Origin: Strongylocentrotus purpuratus
Lineage: Eukaryota > Echinodermata > Echinoidea > Camarodonta > Strongylocentrotidae
Assembly: GCF_000002235.5 (NCBI RefSeq)
Contig: NW_022145532.1
Coordinates: 744,001 to 808,000 of the forward strand
DNA length: 64,000 nt
Direction of reading: 5' to 3'
The notes beneath the pieces were generated by a model. That model worked only from the letters and a program-made list of their open reading frames with translations. It did no database searches and had not been told where the DNA came from. This document shows positions 37,199-63,769 of the stretch, piece after piece. Position numbers and translations under genes: made by a program. Positions within the stretch are counted from its first letter, which is position 1. Each line of letters opens with the position of its first letter.

Positions 37199-37914
37199 TA
37201 TTATTGTCTAGCACAAATTTGTTTGGAACCAGTATCCTTGACAACTTGCTCAGTATGGCGGTACACTTGGGTACTTCATAGAGTCATCCACTTCACAGAA
37301 TTCGCTGTTCTTTAAAAACAACAATGTCTTTAAACGCAATCTTCTGATTAAAAAAATGACCACACTATTAAAATCGTAGCTAAACATTTACCTTCTGTAG
37401 TGTGCAAAAAATGCCACAGAAAAGAAACACGTCATAGTTTTGACCAACCCAAGTTCTTGTTGAGTGCAGGTGCCATTTTCCTAATATTCCCTTACAAATA
37501 AGCAGATGAACTAAAATGCTAAATTATTTCACCTGTTTGATCTGTGGTGCATTACCTACACTTCTGAAAACTTCCACTCAAGTATAACCTCCACATCCCC
37601 GGCAGTAGCCATCTACCCATCTAACCACTACACACCCATTTCCAACAACAGTTACAACCAACATATAGGACATCTTCCCAAAGACAATTAGCCCCTAGGA
37701 AAATTATCCTTCAACAATTACCTAAGGCTTTCTTGTCAAATGGACTAGTTGGGATGAGGGCTAATTGTCATAACGGGGGGGGGGGGGGTGGGGAGCGTCT
37801 GAGTCCTCTGTTGGATGATCATCTGTTACCTATGTACACTACAAAAGTCAAAAAGCTGGTGAGGTCCTTCTTGGTTTACTCTATTCTGTTAGCATTATCA
37901 TCTTTCTAAGAATC
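37199..37914. other. Intergenic, no gene; G13 tract near 37777
   Basis: No repeat or frame with support besides the G run. Confidence 0.4.
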
Positions 37915-38280
37915 TGCATGGATTGCAAGGTCCACGGTTCGAGTCGCGCCACGGCACTAATGTCCTTTTGCAAGGTATTAATCTACGTTTGCCACACTCG
38001 ACCCATGTGAGGTAAATGGGTACCTGGTAGGATTATTCCTTGAAATGCACTGTGCGGTGAAAACGGCTGCCGGCGCAAAAGCTAGGGTAATAATTTCTAA
38101 AGCTCTTTGTAGTAGTATTTATTTCCGTATAAAAACATAATAAAGCATGAGATACGGTGGTTGGCCACATTCAGCTTACCCGACATGGGAAAGCTGGTCT
38201 TCCGTGGGGTTGGAAGCGCATAGAGACGTTGTATAATGTGATATGCGCTATACAAGAACAGAATATTATTATATCATTAA
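37915..38280 (+). mobile_element. tRNA-derived SINE, interrupted
   Basis: B box GGTTCGAGTCG at 37937, then the GTTTGCCACACTCGACCCAT body, GGTACCTGGTAGG and AATTCCTT-type blocks. The tail (GCGCTATACAAGAACAGAAT) appears at about 38245 after an inserted AT-rich piece. It matches the elements at 54066 and 56165. Confidence 0.7.
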
Positions 38281-38749
38281 GACAATTTTCATCATCAATG
38301 TCACCATCATTACACTTCGCATTTAGAGTTGGAACATACAAATCTAAATCAATTGACTTTCAACATAAGTAGGATTCCTCAGTGATATAAATATGTTACC
38401 TAGCTTTAACACAAAGGGATGGTGTGATTTATTCCCAAGGGTTGAAAGCTTGGACTGATGAGTCAATTATCCTGGTTTTTACCCAGTTTCTGCTGCTGGT
38501 TAATGACAAGATATATCAAGTAACATAACTATACTAACAGACACAAACATGATAATGATCATCTACATTTATATCTCATCAAGGTATTCCTGACAGAAAA
38601 TAAACGACAAACACTCCAAGTCTACCTTTGCTCTGTCTATTTATTGACCCAAATTGCTGGGACATGTTAATTACCATTTATATACCAAGTATAACTAAAA
38701 TACCCTATCAAGAAGATGATAAGGGTGGGAGTTGAAAGTAACTCTTGCC

Positions 38750-39025
38750 CTGACATGTTTTCTACCTCTTCTTCTTTTTCTTTTCGTCTTCCTTCTTCTT
38801 GTTTTTATCCTCCTTGTTGTTCTTGTTCTTCTCCTTGTTCTCCTTTTTCTTCTCCTTCTTTTTGTTCTTATCCTTCTTCCTCTCCTTTATTTTGTTCTCC
38901 TCCTCCTTTTTATTCTCCTCCTTCTTCTTCTTCTACTTTTTATTCTTTCTCTTCTTCTTCTTCTTCTTCCTTTTCTTCTTCTTCTCTTCATTCTACTTCT
39001 GCTTTTTTTCTTTCTTTTTTCTTAA
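38750..39025 (+). repeat. Polypyrimidine (TTC)n tract
   Basis: About 275 bp almost purely of C and T on the plus strand, with CTT triplets. The Leu-rich and Phe/Ser-rich frames here look like membrane proteins but are low-complexity artefacts. Confidence 0.95.
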
Positions 39026-39532
39026 TTCTGTAGGTGGAATGTAAGACTGATAAATATAAATGCTGATCATGTAAGCATTATTCAGTTGATTCTCAAAATT
39101 ATAGTTTTCTGTTTATTGTGATTGTTAAGTACTTGTGAAGGACAAGAAAATGCTATTAAGAAATCAATATCATACTATTTCTTTCCATTGTAAAGGTTAT
39201 TTAAACATAGTTATAAAGATTCCCAGAAAAAAGTAGCAGTGTTCAAATAGGGGCACTAAATATAGATCGATTTGGAGCTTGCACAGATTGCAAATAGATA
39301 ACAATAACCATATATATTTTAAATATGCTAAGGTCCCTCTTTGTGCAAGTATAGAAACAAACATTTCCAAAGAGTGGTCACTACGCCCTCCCACCCCCAC
39401 TGAGCGAAATATCAGTCGGCACGATTTTCAGGCCCCCACCCCCCTCCTTCCTATTGGAAAATTTTGGATCCGAAACTGAATGATGCAATCCAATTTTAAA
39501 AGTCCCCCTTGAAAAATATCCTGCGTACGCAG

Positions 39533-39534
<2 letters not shown>

Positions 39535-39568
<34 letters not shown>
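39535..39568 (+). repeat. (AT)n microsatellite
   Basis: Pure TA run in an intergenic area. Confidence 0.95.
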
Positions 39569-39571
<3 letters not shown>

Positions 39572-39984
39572 AGAAATAATAGATTTCTTGTATTTATATT
39601 TAGATATATAAATAGGTGCAGAAATGGACTAAAAGATAAGGAACTGTGCAGAAATTGTAAGCATCCTCTCCTCCGATACCTCAAGCTATTAATCAATACA
39701 TTTGCTTCTGATTTCATATCGTATCATTCTTGTTCTTTGGATATGGGCAACAGTTACCAGGGCAATCAAACAGTTGTCATAATGACCAGGGGTAAATAAA
39801 ATGTTGTGTAATCATCTCCTAAGTGTCATATAGACTTTGACAGACGCATGTCCTTCCACGTGAGTAAGATATATAAAAGGTAATACTGTTTACTGTCCAG
39901 AATATATAGCCATTGTTTTAAGATTAAACAAGGCTATAGATGGATCAAAAGTATCAACCATTTCCATGGTCTTGACAAATACTG

Positions 39985-41040
39985 CTCTGTTTGTTGGAAG
40001 CTGTATGTGTTTGTTTTTAAGCAGTTAAGAGACACTTTATAGATTAAGAATGAGGTCTCGATGCAAGTCAAGTCTAAATATGCAAGTCTAAATATATCAC
40101 ATACACATAACTACACCCTACTCAAGGATGTTCCAGTTCAAATAACTCTGCATTTATTTTTGCAATTAAATGAATATAAAATCTGCAAAACAAATCTTGG
40201 GAGGCTTTATGTATTGGTGTTGAAGCATATTGAATGACACTCGACATTAACAAGGAGTTTGAGATGGTGGGTCAATTTATTAACATAAACTTAAACAAAT
40301 AAAATGCAATTAACTGTATAATATTCAAGGTTGTTCCAGATCATATAACTCTAAAGGGGTAATTTTTATAATTCTTGCAATTAAATAAATACAAAATCTG
40401 CAAGAAAATTGTTAGAGACTTTATGTTTTTGTGTTGAAGCATATTGAATGACACTCTACATTAACAATGAGGTCGAGATGGTGGGTCAATTTATTAACAT
40501 AAACCTAAACATATCGAACGCAATTAACGGTACAATACTCAAGGCTGTTCCAGTTCATATGACTCTAAAGGGGGCATGTTTTTATTTCTTGCAATTAAAT
40601 AAGTACAAAATCTGCAAGGAAATTGTTGGAGGCTTTATGTTTTTTGTGCTGAAGCATATTGAATGACACTATACATTGACAATGAGGTTAAGATGCGGGT
40701 CAATTTATTAACATAAACCTAAACATATCAAACTCAATTAGCTGTACAATACTCAAGGTTGTTCCAGTTCAAATATTTCTAAGGGGGGGGGGGGGGCATG
40801 TTTTTATTTCTTGCAATTGAAGAAATACAAAATCTGCACAAACTTTGTTGGAAGCTAAGAGACACACTAAATTAACATATGAGGCTTAGATGCGGGTCAG
40901 TTATTAACATGAATCTTAATATCTCCCAGTGCAATTGACTATACCCTACTTAAGGGTGTATCAGGTCAATTTACTCTTAAAGAGGTCAACACTTTTTATT
41001 TCTTGCAATTAAATAAAAACAAAATCTGCCAGATTCTAAT
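39985..41040 (+). repeat. Tandem array, about 215-bp unit, four to five copies
   Basis: The block TTGGAGGCTTTATG recurs near 40193, 40409, 40623 and (altered) 40848, with ATTGAATGACACT, GTCAATTTATTAACATAA and TTGCAATTAAATAA at constant offsets. Outer copies are diverged. Copies lack any open frame. It is a small satellite or minisatellite array. Confidence 0.9.
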
Positions 41041-41558
41041 ATTCATTTGAGTATATTCAGTACATAAGAGTGGTCCCTGCAATGTGGTGGAAATAGGTGC
41101 ATACTCTGCTATTTATTGGCTCGTTACTTCTGTTCGTTTTAGTGAATTTCTTTTTCTTTTTTCCCCCTTTTTTTTGTATGTACTTTATTGAACTCCAACC
41201 AATTATTTGTCAAATTACTGCCGTCCCAATTTTAATTGTGTACTTCTCTCTACTGTAAACATTTTCTGTCCCTGTCATTTTTTAAGTCTCCCATGCAGGA
41301 ACCTACAGTGTATTCTTTACAAGCTCTGCTTTTCTATAGGTTCCTGCACATTTCACAGTTTGTACTTTTGTCTGGGTTTCCTTTAAATGATATTAGTTGT
41401 CAAACAATTGTGATGACATGTAACTTTGTAGTCTGATTACCTTGTTAATTATTATAATCATTTTTTTTTTTTAAATTATGAAACAATATGTCTTTTATGT
41501 ATATTTTGTTACCTGTATTATATTTGTGAATAATATGTGAATTGTGAAACCAATAAAC

Positions 41559-41582
41559 TCAACTCAACTCAACTCAACTCAA
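41559..41582 (+). repeat. (AACTC)n pentanucleotide repeat
   Basis: About five perfect units, preceded by an AATAAA (41551) and an AT-rich 3'-end-like segment, which may be the tail of an old retroposed sequence. Confidence 0.9.
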
Positions 41583-42625
41583 TGCATATATTGCAAGGAC
41601 TATTCATAGTGCTGATGAATAAAACAAAGTTTTATTGACTACTTTGTCGGTACAAATGTCAGTTACCACCTTGCTACAAAGCAACAGTCTTCTAAACATA
41701 CCATGGTGTACAAATCTACATCTAAGGTAACAGATGAAGCATACTATTTGCGCACTGATAAAGTTCAGTTGATTTTGTCTGAACCAATTTATCTGAACTA
41801 ATTTTAAGGAAGCAAACAAAACATGCTCCAGGGTTCTTCTCATCATCCAAGCTCTCTAACCCTCATTCAGACTACCAGAATTCATCGCTATACAAGATTT
41901 GTATAGCTATACAGTAAGCAAGGTACTTTTTCTAGTCTGAATGTCATCTAACATAACTTTGTGAAGCAAAAACGCATTTTTGATCATCGTTTCAAAATGA
42001 AGACTTGATAAAGAATCAGGGTCACTTTTCTAGTCTGAACACCAAATCATACAAAAATCATTTAACTGGGCGGGGCTTATTGTGGGCAGACATTGATGAT
42101 TGGCTAGCTGTCATGTCATTTGACCCCTTCAAAACCTGTTTTTACTATGTTTCTTTATACAAGCTGTACTCCCCTTTCACTATACAATGAGTCTTTATAT
42201 GATGTCTCTTTATACAAGATTCAAAGAGAACTCTTATAGTCTGGACAGGCAATTAGCTCCTGAAAGAGATTTTATCAGATAAACCTGTATCGTCCTAACG
42301 CGATGACCAAAGGTCACCTCAGAACGGTACCTTATCTGGCGGTGGTTTGAACGTTTGACAATCAGATAAAACATGCCCACTAGAGGCCACTAATTTTAAA
42401 ATTAAGAAACCAAAACAATTAATATTAGATAAAACAATGCCTGGCGATAACCAGTGTAGCAATTTTTGAAATACTTCTTACAATTATATATTTCGCTAGG
42501 AAACCAGTATTTGAAAAATATTTACCAAATACCACTGCAAACTAATGAAATTCATGTAATGCTTTTATAATCAGAATATGTCAATTAATTGAAGAGAACA
42601 GGTAGTACAAGAATTTTCACTTATA

Positions 42626-43800
42626 TTTCAGATCACTTGGATATCGCTTTATTAATTCTAAGTTTAAAAACTTTTTAGAAAACTAATTTGATTATCAAAA
42701 TGAAAGGGAATGGCAGGTCTGTTCGAATCAACAACATTACCTTGAATCTTTTGGGAAATGGTTTCATTTCATTCAGTGTACATGAATAATGGCTGCATCC
42801 CAGGCCAGCTCTGGCATTAGTTTTTTCACAGGTTAACAGAACATAATCAGATAACAAATGTTTCTGGGAAATGACATAAGATCCCTGTAAGCACACATAA
42901 TATAATGTAATTTCCACATGTTATATAATCTGCTCTTATCTTCGTCAAATGGTATGCTAACAGTCTGAATCTAATGACAGTTTAGATTTAATGTTTCTTC
43001 CTTAACTTTTATATTCTTTCTGATGCACATTAAAACATAATGTTTTACAAATGTGTTTTCACATCTCAGATCACTCAGATCACCTAAACAATTCTAAGTT
43101 AAAAATATTTTGGAAAACTAATTTGATCATCAAAATGAAAGGAAATGACAGGGCTGTTCGAATCAACAACATTACCTTGAATCTTTTGGGAAATGGTTTC
43201 ATTTCATTCAGTGTACATGAATAATGGCTGCATCCCAGGCCAGCTCTGGCATTAGTTTTTTCACAGGTTAACAGAACATAATCAGATAACAAATGTTTCT
43301 GGGAAATGACATAAGATCCCTGTAAGCACACATAATATAAAGTCATTTCCACATGTTATATAATCTGCTCTTATCTTCATCAAATGGTATGCTAACAGTC
43401 TGAATCTAATGACAGTTTAGATTTTAATGTTTCTTCCTTAACTTTTATATTCTTTCTGATGCACATTGAAACATAATGTTTTACAAATGTGTTTTCACTA
43501 ATATCTCAGATCACTCAGATCACCTCAATAATTCTAAGTTAAAAATATTTTGGAAAACTAATTTGATTATCAAAATGAAAGGAAATCACAACATCACCTT
43601 GAATCTTTTGGGAAAATGGTTTCATTTCACTCAATGTACATGAATAATGGGTAACATCCCAGGCCAGCTCTGCTGGGCTTTAGTACTTCCCAGATAACAA
43701 ATGTTTCTGGGAAATGAGATAAGATCACTTACCACACATAATATAAAGTCGTTTTCACACACTATAAAACCCGCTCTTATCGGCATCATATGTGCTATGC
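42626..43800 (+). repeat. Tandem triplication, about 435-bp unit
   Basis: Three copies, phased by GAAAACTAATTTGAT at about 42678, 43113 and 43553 (period 435-440). Copies 1 and 2 are about 97% alike by eye; copy 3 is shorter and more diverged. The paired frames at 42675-42917 and 43080-43352 are mirror products of the repeat, not genes. Confidence 0.92.
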
Positions 43801-44352
43801 TAACAGTCAGATATAGAAGTTAATGTATAGCTCTACATACAATCTACTGACAAACACAAACAAATACACAATGATGATCTTTGCATTACTGCCATGTCTT
43901 TTCAACAGTACTTTGTATACTTTTCACACAGAATATTTCTGGAAAAGAGAGGAATGTAGGGTTTAAAATATTAGCTTGAAGGCTAAAAATAGGAATAATC
44001 CCTCCAAAATAGGAATGTTTAGCAGCTATGGCTTACAATTGATGCCTATTTCAGAGAAGAAAGGTATACCTGTAAGAGCAGCTCTGGATGACAACATGAG
44101 AACAAACTATTTACTTTGCGAAGGCAAACCATTAACTCTTAAAACATTCCTTGGATGTTCATGACATAAAAGAATAGCTAATTGAGAATCTTTCTTTTAA
44201 GATGGTGTACTTATTTCTCAGCAGTCAAAAACCTCTCTGTTTCATTACATTTCCAGCATAGCATTAACTGCAAAAGCGGAAGCTATATATCAGCTTTACT
44301 TCCATAAATTATCATCTCTGCTTCATAGGATGTAGCTCAACCCCATTCCTCA

Positions 44353-58186
<13,834 letters not shown>

Positions 58187-59138
58187 CTATAAAGACCCTC
58201 GAGTAGTGTTTTTCATTGACAGATTTACAAAAGATACCTGTTCCTCCAGAGCACCTGCATATAAAGACAAATTTTCTTGTCTCCCTTAAGCGAACTTCAT
58301 ATAATACAGGCTTCACTAAATAAATTATTGATGATGGGTTGAATTCTCAGGCTGAATTCTATAGGAATTGTGTATCATACCAAAATCAAATTACATTCTT
58401 TGAGTCAGGTAGCAGAAGCATGATATCAACAAGCTATCTAACTCTAAGATGTGATCAAAGAAGACAGAATGAGAAATGGGGATTTAAGAAAAGATATGAG
58501 TACATTAGACAGAAATAACTGTCTGGTATGGGTCATTCTTTAATAAAACTGACATTTGTCAACATTCCCACGACACTCCTGTCCTTCATTCTTGCTCTCT
58601 CGCTCTCTCCCATGAATATTTTTGCTAGACATCAGCAATGAAATGAAATGAAACTCATACAGTAGCAGATCGCTAATAATGGCGATTCAAGAAAAAGAAC
58701 CTGGCAGTGGGGACATCCACTTGACGTTTGAAATATCAGTGAGGATGTGCTGTGATACATAAAATTTCATCACTTTAATTTGTTGACATATGCAGGGTTG
58801 AGTATGGAACGGAAAACTTCCTACTACATAGCAGTTATAATCATGGTCTCTTTTGCTACAGTGTTGCACATATGATTGATCTTTGGTCTGATCAGACTCC
58901 GTTGGCAGTAGTCTTACACTTTGTATTTCTAAAATGATCTAAAAAAAAACAATTTAGGTATTCAAGTGAACTTACATCTACATGTACAGTGTATCAAGTT
59001 CATGATTTTCACATTCCGCCCTAGGCCCTACACGGTTCGGGTGAGAGTGCTGTCTGTGCATGCAGAAGATTAACAAATGTCACTTTCTTGAATCCCCTAG
59101 TCCTATATCAAATAGTTTTTGCTGTCGATCGACCTAGG
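58187..59138. other. 5' flank of TEX9, no other gene seen
   Basis: Probable promoter region of the minus-strand TEX9 gene. No TATA-like element stands out; a plus-strand frame at 57880-58173 is the antisense of exon 2. Confidence 0.35.
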
Positions 59139-59263
59139 CAGCGTCTCACGAAACCGTCAAAAGTACAAGTTCACCGACATTTAATTGAAACGCGTGTTAA
59201 ACAAATAATACACGCATTTCAATGGGATGTCAGTGAACTTATGACGGTTTTATGAGACACTGC
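59139..59263. mobile_element. Hairpin MITE, 125 bp
   Basis: Ends GCAGCGTCTCACGAAACCGT and inverse; inner arms AGTTCACCGACAT/ATGTCAGTGAACT and ACGCGTGT. No coding content. Confidence 0.85.
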
Positions 59264-60487
59264 ACAGGCAGACCAGCAATCTTGCTCCAGACCAGAAGCG
59301 GCGCTGGTCCGAGAATAAGGATCATCCACATAAACGCGGAAAGCGGACAGAACATCCACTAAAATCGTCTGCGTTTTTAAGGACAAAGTAGACCAGGAGC
59401 CAAATATCTGAAAAGCGGCTCCCAGTCCTTCAATTTTTTAGAGAACCGGGAGCCGTTTTCCAGGACCAGGAGCCGTTTCCAAAATTGATGAAAATATGTA
59501 TTCTTTTAAATTATTTGTTAACCATTACCTTTTATTGATACATATATAGTTTAATTTCTAGTTTAAATTTTGAGCACTCAATAATATTAAATCACTCATA
59601 CCTTGGATAAATCTGTCATTTGTAGTTGTTGTTCATGTTTAAAACTATTTTCATGCCGTTAAATGTCAAAAATAAAATGTTAGGAAGAGGGAATTAAATT
59701 ATTTTTATAAAAAAATATTTAAGAAAAACCATCTATAATGACAATGCAGAGCTGCCAACCTGTTACTTTCAAAAAACATATTATTCAGCTTGAAAAAGCA
59801 TATTTTTAGGTGAAAAAACAGATTTTGACTGTTTTACGTTTCTGTTTTTTTCCCTATAAAATGCTATTGCAATCATGTTTCTTTGAATGAAAACGCATTC
59901 AATCATTGAGAGCAGCCGACCTATCACTTAAAAAAAAAAAATTAAAAGAAATGATTTGTTAAATATAAATATATTTAACAAATCATTTTTTTTTATCAGA
60001 AGTTTTATGCCGAAGTTGCGGCACCCTTTGGTGCTTAATTGCGGTTGAATCTCAAGTCTGGAGTTGCAATAAACTTTGTACATAAAGTCAATGCATCAGC
60101 AGGTCCAGTGTTTGTTTGTCAATGTCATTTGGCTTTTTGAAGATACATGTACCATCACATTGGAAGGGCATGTGATTAGCGAAAAAAATGGTAACCAAAT
60201 CGCTGATTTCTTAATTTTTATCACTTTTTCGGTGAAGCTGTTTCTTAAAACTGGGCTAAACCCCCGTGAGCTTTAGAAATATGGCTCCGATTCCGCATTT
60301 TTGACAGCAAAATTTGGCTTTTGGGGTGGATTTTTGGAAGTAACATCGGATCTTTCTTGTATACTGACACTGTGTGTGTAGTGCAGTGCACCGATATAGT
60401 CATTTGCGTGAGTATGCATGGCCTGGGGAAATCGCTCGTCTTTGAGTGGTGTACATCCCCTGTATTGTGTGCAATGTACATGAGTGC
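59264..60487. other. Intergenic, no supported gene
   Basis: AT-rich. A short hairpin of AAATGATTTGTTAAATAT and its inverse lies near 59950-59990. GGAGCCGTTTTCCAGGACCAG-like duplicated words occur near 59410-59480. Confidence 0.4.
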
Positions 60488-60576
60488 GCGTTGCATTGTC
60501 TTTGATTTGATTTTGAGTTCGACTCCGACTGTGATTTGCATTGTCTTTGATTTGATTTTGAGTTCGACTCCGAGAA
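60488..60576 (+). repeat. Two-copy tandem repeat, about 45 bp
   Basis: GCATTGTCTTTGATTTGATT followed by TTGAGTTCGACTCCGA occurs twice head to tail. Confidence 0.95.
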
Positions 60577-60636
60577 TGAACGCACACTTTTTATTCAGCC
60601 TTCAGGGTTTTGCTGCAGTCATGGTGTTCAAGGTTA

Positions 60637-60754
60637 TCCCAAGGTAAACACTTTCTTGTGTGAATGTCTGAAACCCTAAATCTAACTAGACCTATAGGCC
60701 TACCCCTGATTATGCGTTGGGCCTGCCGCATACATTTTTTTCTATGACAATTTC
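60637..60754 (+). repeat. Direct repeat, copy 1
   Basis: TCCCAAGGTAAACACTTTCT through TTTTTTTCTATGACAATTTC, about 118 bp, repeated at 61275-61386 with about 520 bp of unrelated sequence between. Copy 1 carries a few extra bases. Confidence 0.95.
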
Positions 60755-61274
60755 GAGAGATAATATTACATCAGTCTATGGAGACTCAACTAATTACACG
60801 TTATGAAACGATGGATTGTTTAACTGTATACTTTATTATTACAAACATAAGTCAACTTCTCCAACACGTTATCATCATTAACACCGACACCAATTATCTG
60901 TATTAATCCTGTAATAGCGAAACTATGCATACGCTCGTTCTCACAGCCAGCCGCTAACCACGTTCGCACAGTCAAACTTGTAGACGGAGTGAGAGTGTTG
61001 TTCGCGCACTCTCGCTCTCCGCTAGCGCTCTGCATGCAGCGGCTAGCCCCCATAGTGGTGCACGGTGGTGCTAGGAGTAGGAGATAGCGGCCGCTCGTAT
61101 TCGTGCTGCAATTGTTTCTGGGCGATTTTAATTAGGATTCTCATTATAAAATGATTTGTTAGGGTTCATTCAGTCCACGTTTAACTCGTATCAATAATCA
61201 AGTAAGTTTTTGTCACATTTGTGAACATTTAGTGCTAGACATGTGGAAGTTTCTGAAACAGAAAATGTTAATTC

Positions 61275-61386
61275 TCCCAAGGTAAACACTTTCTTGTGTG
61301 AATGTCTGAAACCCTACATCTAACTATAGGCCTACCCCTGATTATGCGTTGGGCCTGCCGCATACATTTTTTTCTATGACAATTTC
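61275..61386 (+). repeat. Direct repeat, copy 2
   Basis: Second copy of the 60637-60754 segment, nearly identical, same orientation. Confidence 0.95.
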
Positions 61387-61749
61387 ACAATTGCACTGAT
61401 TCCCAGCAAGAATTGTAACGCGTGGGACTGCTCTACTATTTTATTCCTCCTCTATCCACGATCCACATCGTTGATTGGGAACATGAACCAAAAATACACT
61501 ATAAAAAACACGCAATGTTACTTACTGCTGATGATGGTCGTGTCCCACTTGCTCGACTGTTCCCTCTACTCTCTGCCATTATGAAATTTCAATTAGAAAT
61601 TATTTTCATAGAGCCGTTCCGTTACTGCGTTAGCGGTCACCGAGGCAGCGACAAACAATTTACGAAAGTTGCGTTCACATTAACGCCAATCTTCCGCATA
61701 CGTATATACCGCCATGAAGTGGTGAGCAGTCTCGCTTTCTCTTTCTCCC

Positions 61750-61750
61750 T

Positions 61751-61841
<91 letters not shown>

Positions 61842-61842
61842 C
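61750..61842 (+). repeat. (CT)n microsatellite
   Basis: Over 40 CT dinucleotides. The Leu/Ser and Arg/Glu frames across it (61422-61868) are artefacts. Confidence 0.97.
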
Positions 61843-62340
61843 ATTTTTTAAAGTTCAACATTAACTGACGATAAAGTTTTATACGAAGTGAAACTATTTC
61901 CTAGTAAAGTCATACATGTCTGAATGAACTGCCCCGGGCCCCCAAGAACCTCATCTGACTAGGAAGGCCTCATCTATATAATTGACTTTATTACACATTT
62001 CAATGATGTAAGTTTATTTAAAAGACCTACACATCACAACAAGAGTAGGCGCAAAACGAGAGTACCATGTATAAACATGAAGCGACCCGACTATGGTCTT
62101 TCGAATTCCCCAGCTGAAGTTAACTCAGGTAAGTTAGCAAAGTAATAATTAGAAAATAATGCTAATTATCTCCATTACTTTCTTCAAAAAATATTACGAA
62201 AATATATTAATAGCAAAATTAGTAGATACACGTTCAAAATAAGGTGTAATTTTGTTTGCATTAATGATGGCATCGGCCTGTAATACTTTATTGCGCCATG
62301 TTATACTGTTTATGCTAAAACTAGCTGCAGGTAACTGCTA

Positions 62341-62605
62341 GCCATCAACATGGGAAGAGGTCATCCCTGACACCACTCCATGTTTTATCGGCATGTGTGA
62401 ATCCATCTATAAAGCATGTGGGCCTGATGAAGTTCCTCCTCGCCTGGTTAAGGTAGTTGCAACCGAAATCGCCCAGCCATATTTCGTCCCTCTACAACAA
62501 CCCAACTTTCAGCGAATCACGACTGGGCTCACACCCTCCATCTGCTAGGCCAAACCGATGTGTTCTTTATGGACATCCAGAAAGCATTTGATCGGCTACC
62601 ACATC
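62341..62605 (+). mobile_element. LINE reverse-transcriptase remnant
   Basis: Contains ACGPDEVPPRLVKVVATEIA (62414-62473 in one frame) and, in another frame, FFMDIQKAFDRLPHQG (62561-62608). These are the conserved GPD-x-PP-x-L and D-x2-KAFD-x-P-H segments of a non-LTR reverse transcriptase. Frame changes between them show it is decayed. It is cut on the right by the element starting at 62606. Confidence 0.8.
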
Positions 62606-62690
62606 AGGGGGTGTTTCACAAAGACTAAGGTCGCTGTACTTAACTATGGCATGTCGTTCATGCCACTGTTTGCTCTCATGCACCCCAAAC
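62606..62690 (+). mobile_element. Truncated GTGTTTCACAAAGACT element
   Basis: Same end as 8248-9045 (GGGGTGTTTCACAAAGACTA) with the following TTCATGCCACTGTTTGCTCT, inserted in the LINE remnant. Confidence 0.65.
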
Positions 62691-62693
62691 TTG

Positions 62694-63080
62694 TTAGAAA
62701 GAAAGAAAAACAAATTTGTACGTGCCAAAAAAATCGGCAGAAGAAATGATCCTTACAGCTCTTTTTTGTATTTTGAGTATGGAATCAATTTTCGTCTTGG
62801 AAGAATTTGATTGATTGATTGATTGATTTTTATTCGAAAAGCTTCCAACATACAACAATATACAATAATAACAGATCAAACATAAGTCAGCTTGAACAGG
62901 ATAACCCACGAAAGCTCGAGAGCTTAGTTCCAGTGGGGTCCCTTACAGACATGTATACAATAATATTAATAAGTTAAAATAGTAATATTTACAGACAGAT
63001 AAGACAATTAAACTTAAAATTAAACTACTTATTAAAGATAATAATAATAATAACAACATTAAACAGATGATAGAAATGAT
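62694..63080 (-). mobile_element. LINE remnants, minus orientation
   Basis: The minus-strand frame has KIDSILKIQKRAVRIISSAD, the IQKRA-x-R-I signature near the end of CR1-like reverse transcriptases. A (TGAT)n run at 62808-62826 looks like the 3' tail of a second insertion extending to about 63080. Confidence 0.6.
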
Positions 63081-63085
63081 ATTAA

Positions 63086-63448
63086 AGGTAAAGACCAATA
63101 TTGGAAACGCCCCAATTTCAAAAAATGAAATGGAAGCTCTCATTACCAATCATGTGAAAGAATATGTTTTGACTAATACAGTCATGATGATAAAAAATTT
63201 GCCGGGAAACCGCCTACTAATTCATATATTTGGTAAATTTGTTTCTCTCATGGTCTGTGAGAGATATAGGGTAGTCCCATATACATCTTTCTGTGTATAG
63301 TGCTTGTAACTTTACGAAGAACGGGCCAAATTTCTTATCATTTTGATGATTCCAGAACCTTGCAGATGCTAGATGATCAACCTTTTCTGATCGATTCCAC
63401 AACGTTTCTTTCACACTGCAATCGCATGACCATAACTGGTCTTTACCT
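63086..63448 (+). mobile_element. TTAA MITE, family D copy 2
   Basis: TTAA on both sides (63082-63085 and 63449-63452). Ends AGGTAAAGACCAATATTGG and CCATAACTGGTCTTTACCT. Partner of 50742-51108. Confidence 0.92.
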
Positions 63449-63489
63449 TTAAGCATACTGAACAGGACGATGGGACGATAATTATGATC

Positions 63490-63545
63490 TAACTGAAAAA
63501 GAAGAAGGAGAAGAAGAAAAAGAGGAGAAGGAAGAAGAGGAAAAT
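63490..63545 (+). repeat. (GAA)n-rich tract
   Basis: Purine-only GAAGAAGGAG-type repeats. Confidence 0.85.
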
Positions 63546-63769
63546 AATGATGAATTTGTAGAATTTCTATAACGTACGAAAACATAAGTATATACAACAT
63601 GAAAAAGTATGAACCGACAGAAGAATAAACATTTCAATCATATAACATGTCATTCACTTTCTTCTACACCATTGGGAAGGGAATTCCAATGTTTTATGGC
63701 ATTGTAATTTGCCCAGTGTGCCCAACACGGAGTGAGCTGCAAAGGGGATTAATACTGCAAAGTTCAGGG

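Noticed and set aside
38716-39044. Leu/Phe-rich frames that look like membrane proteins
   Set aside because: Product of the TTC polypyrimidine tract; no start context or homology.
42675-43352. Two similar minus-strand frames that could be paralogous small genes
   Set aside because: They are copies of the same non-coding tandem repeat.
61422-61868. 148-codon plus-strand frame
   Set aside because: The second half is a CT microsatellite and the first half has no recognisable domain.
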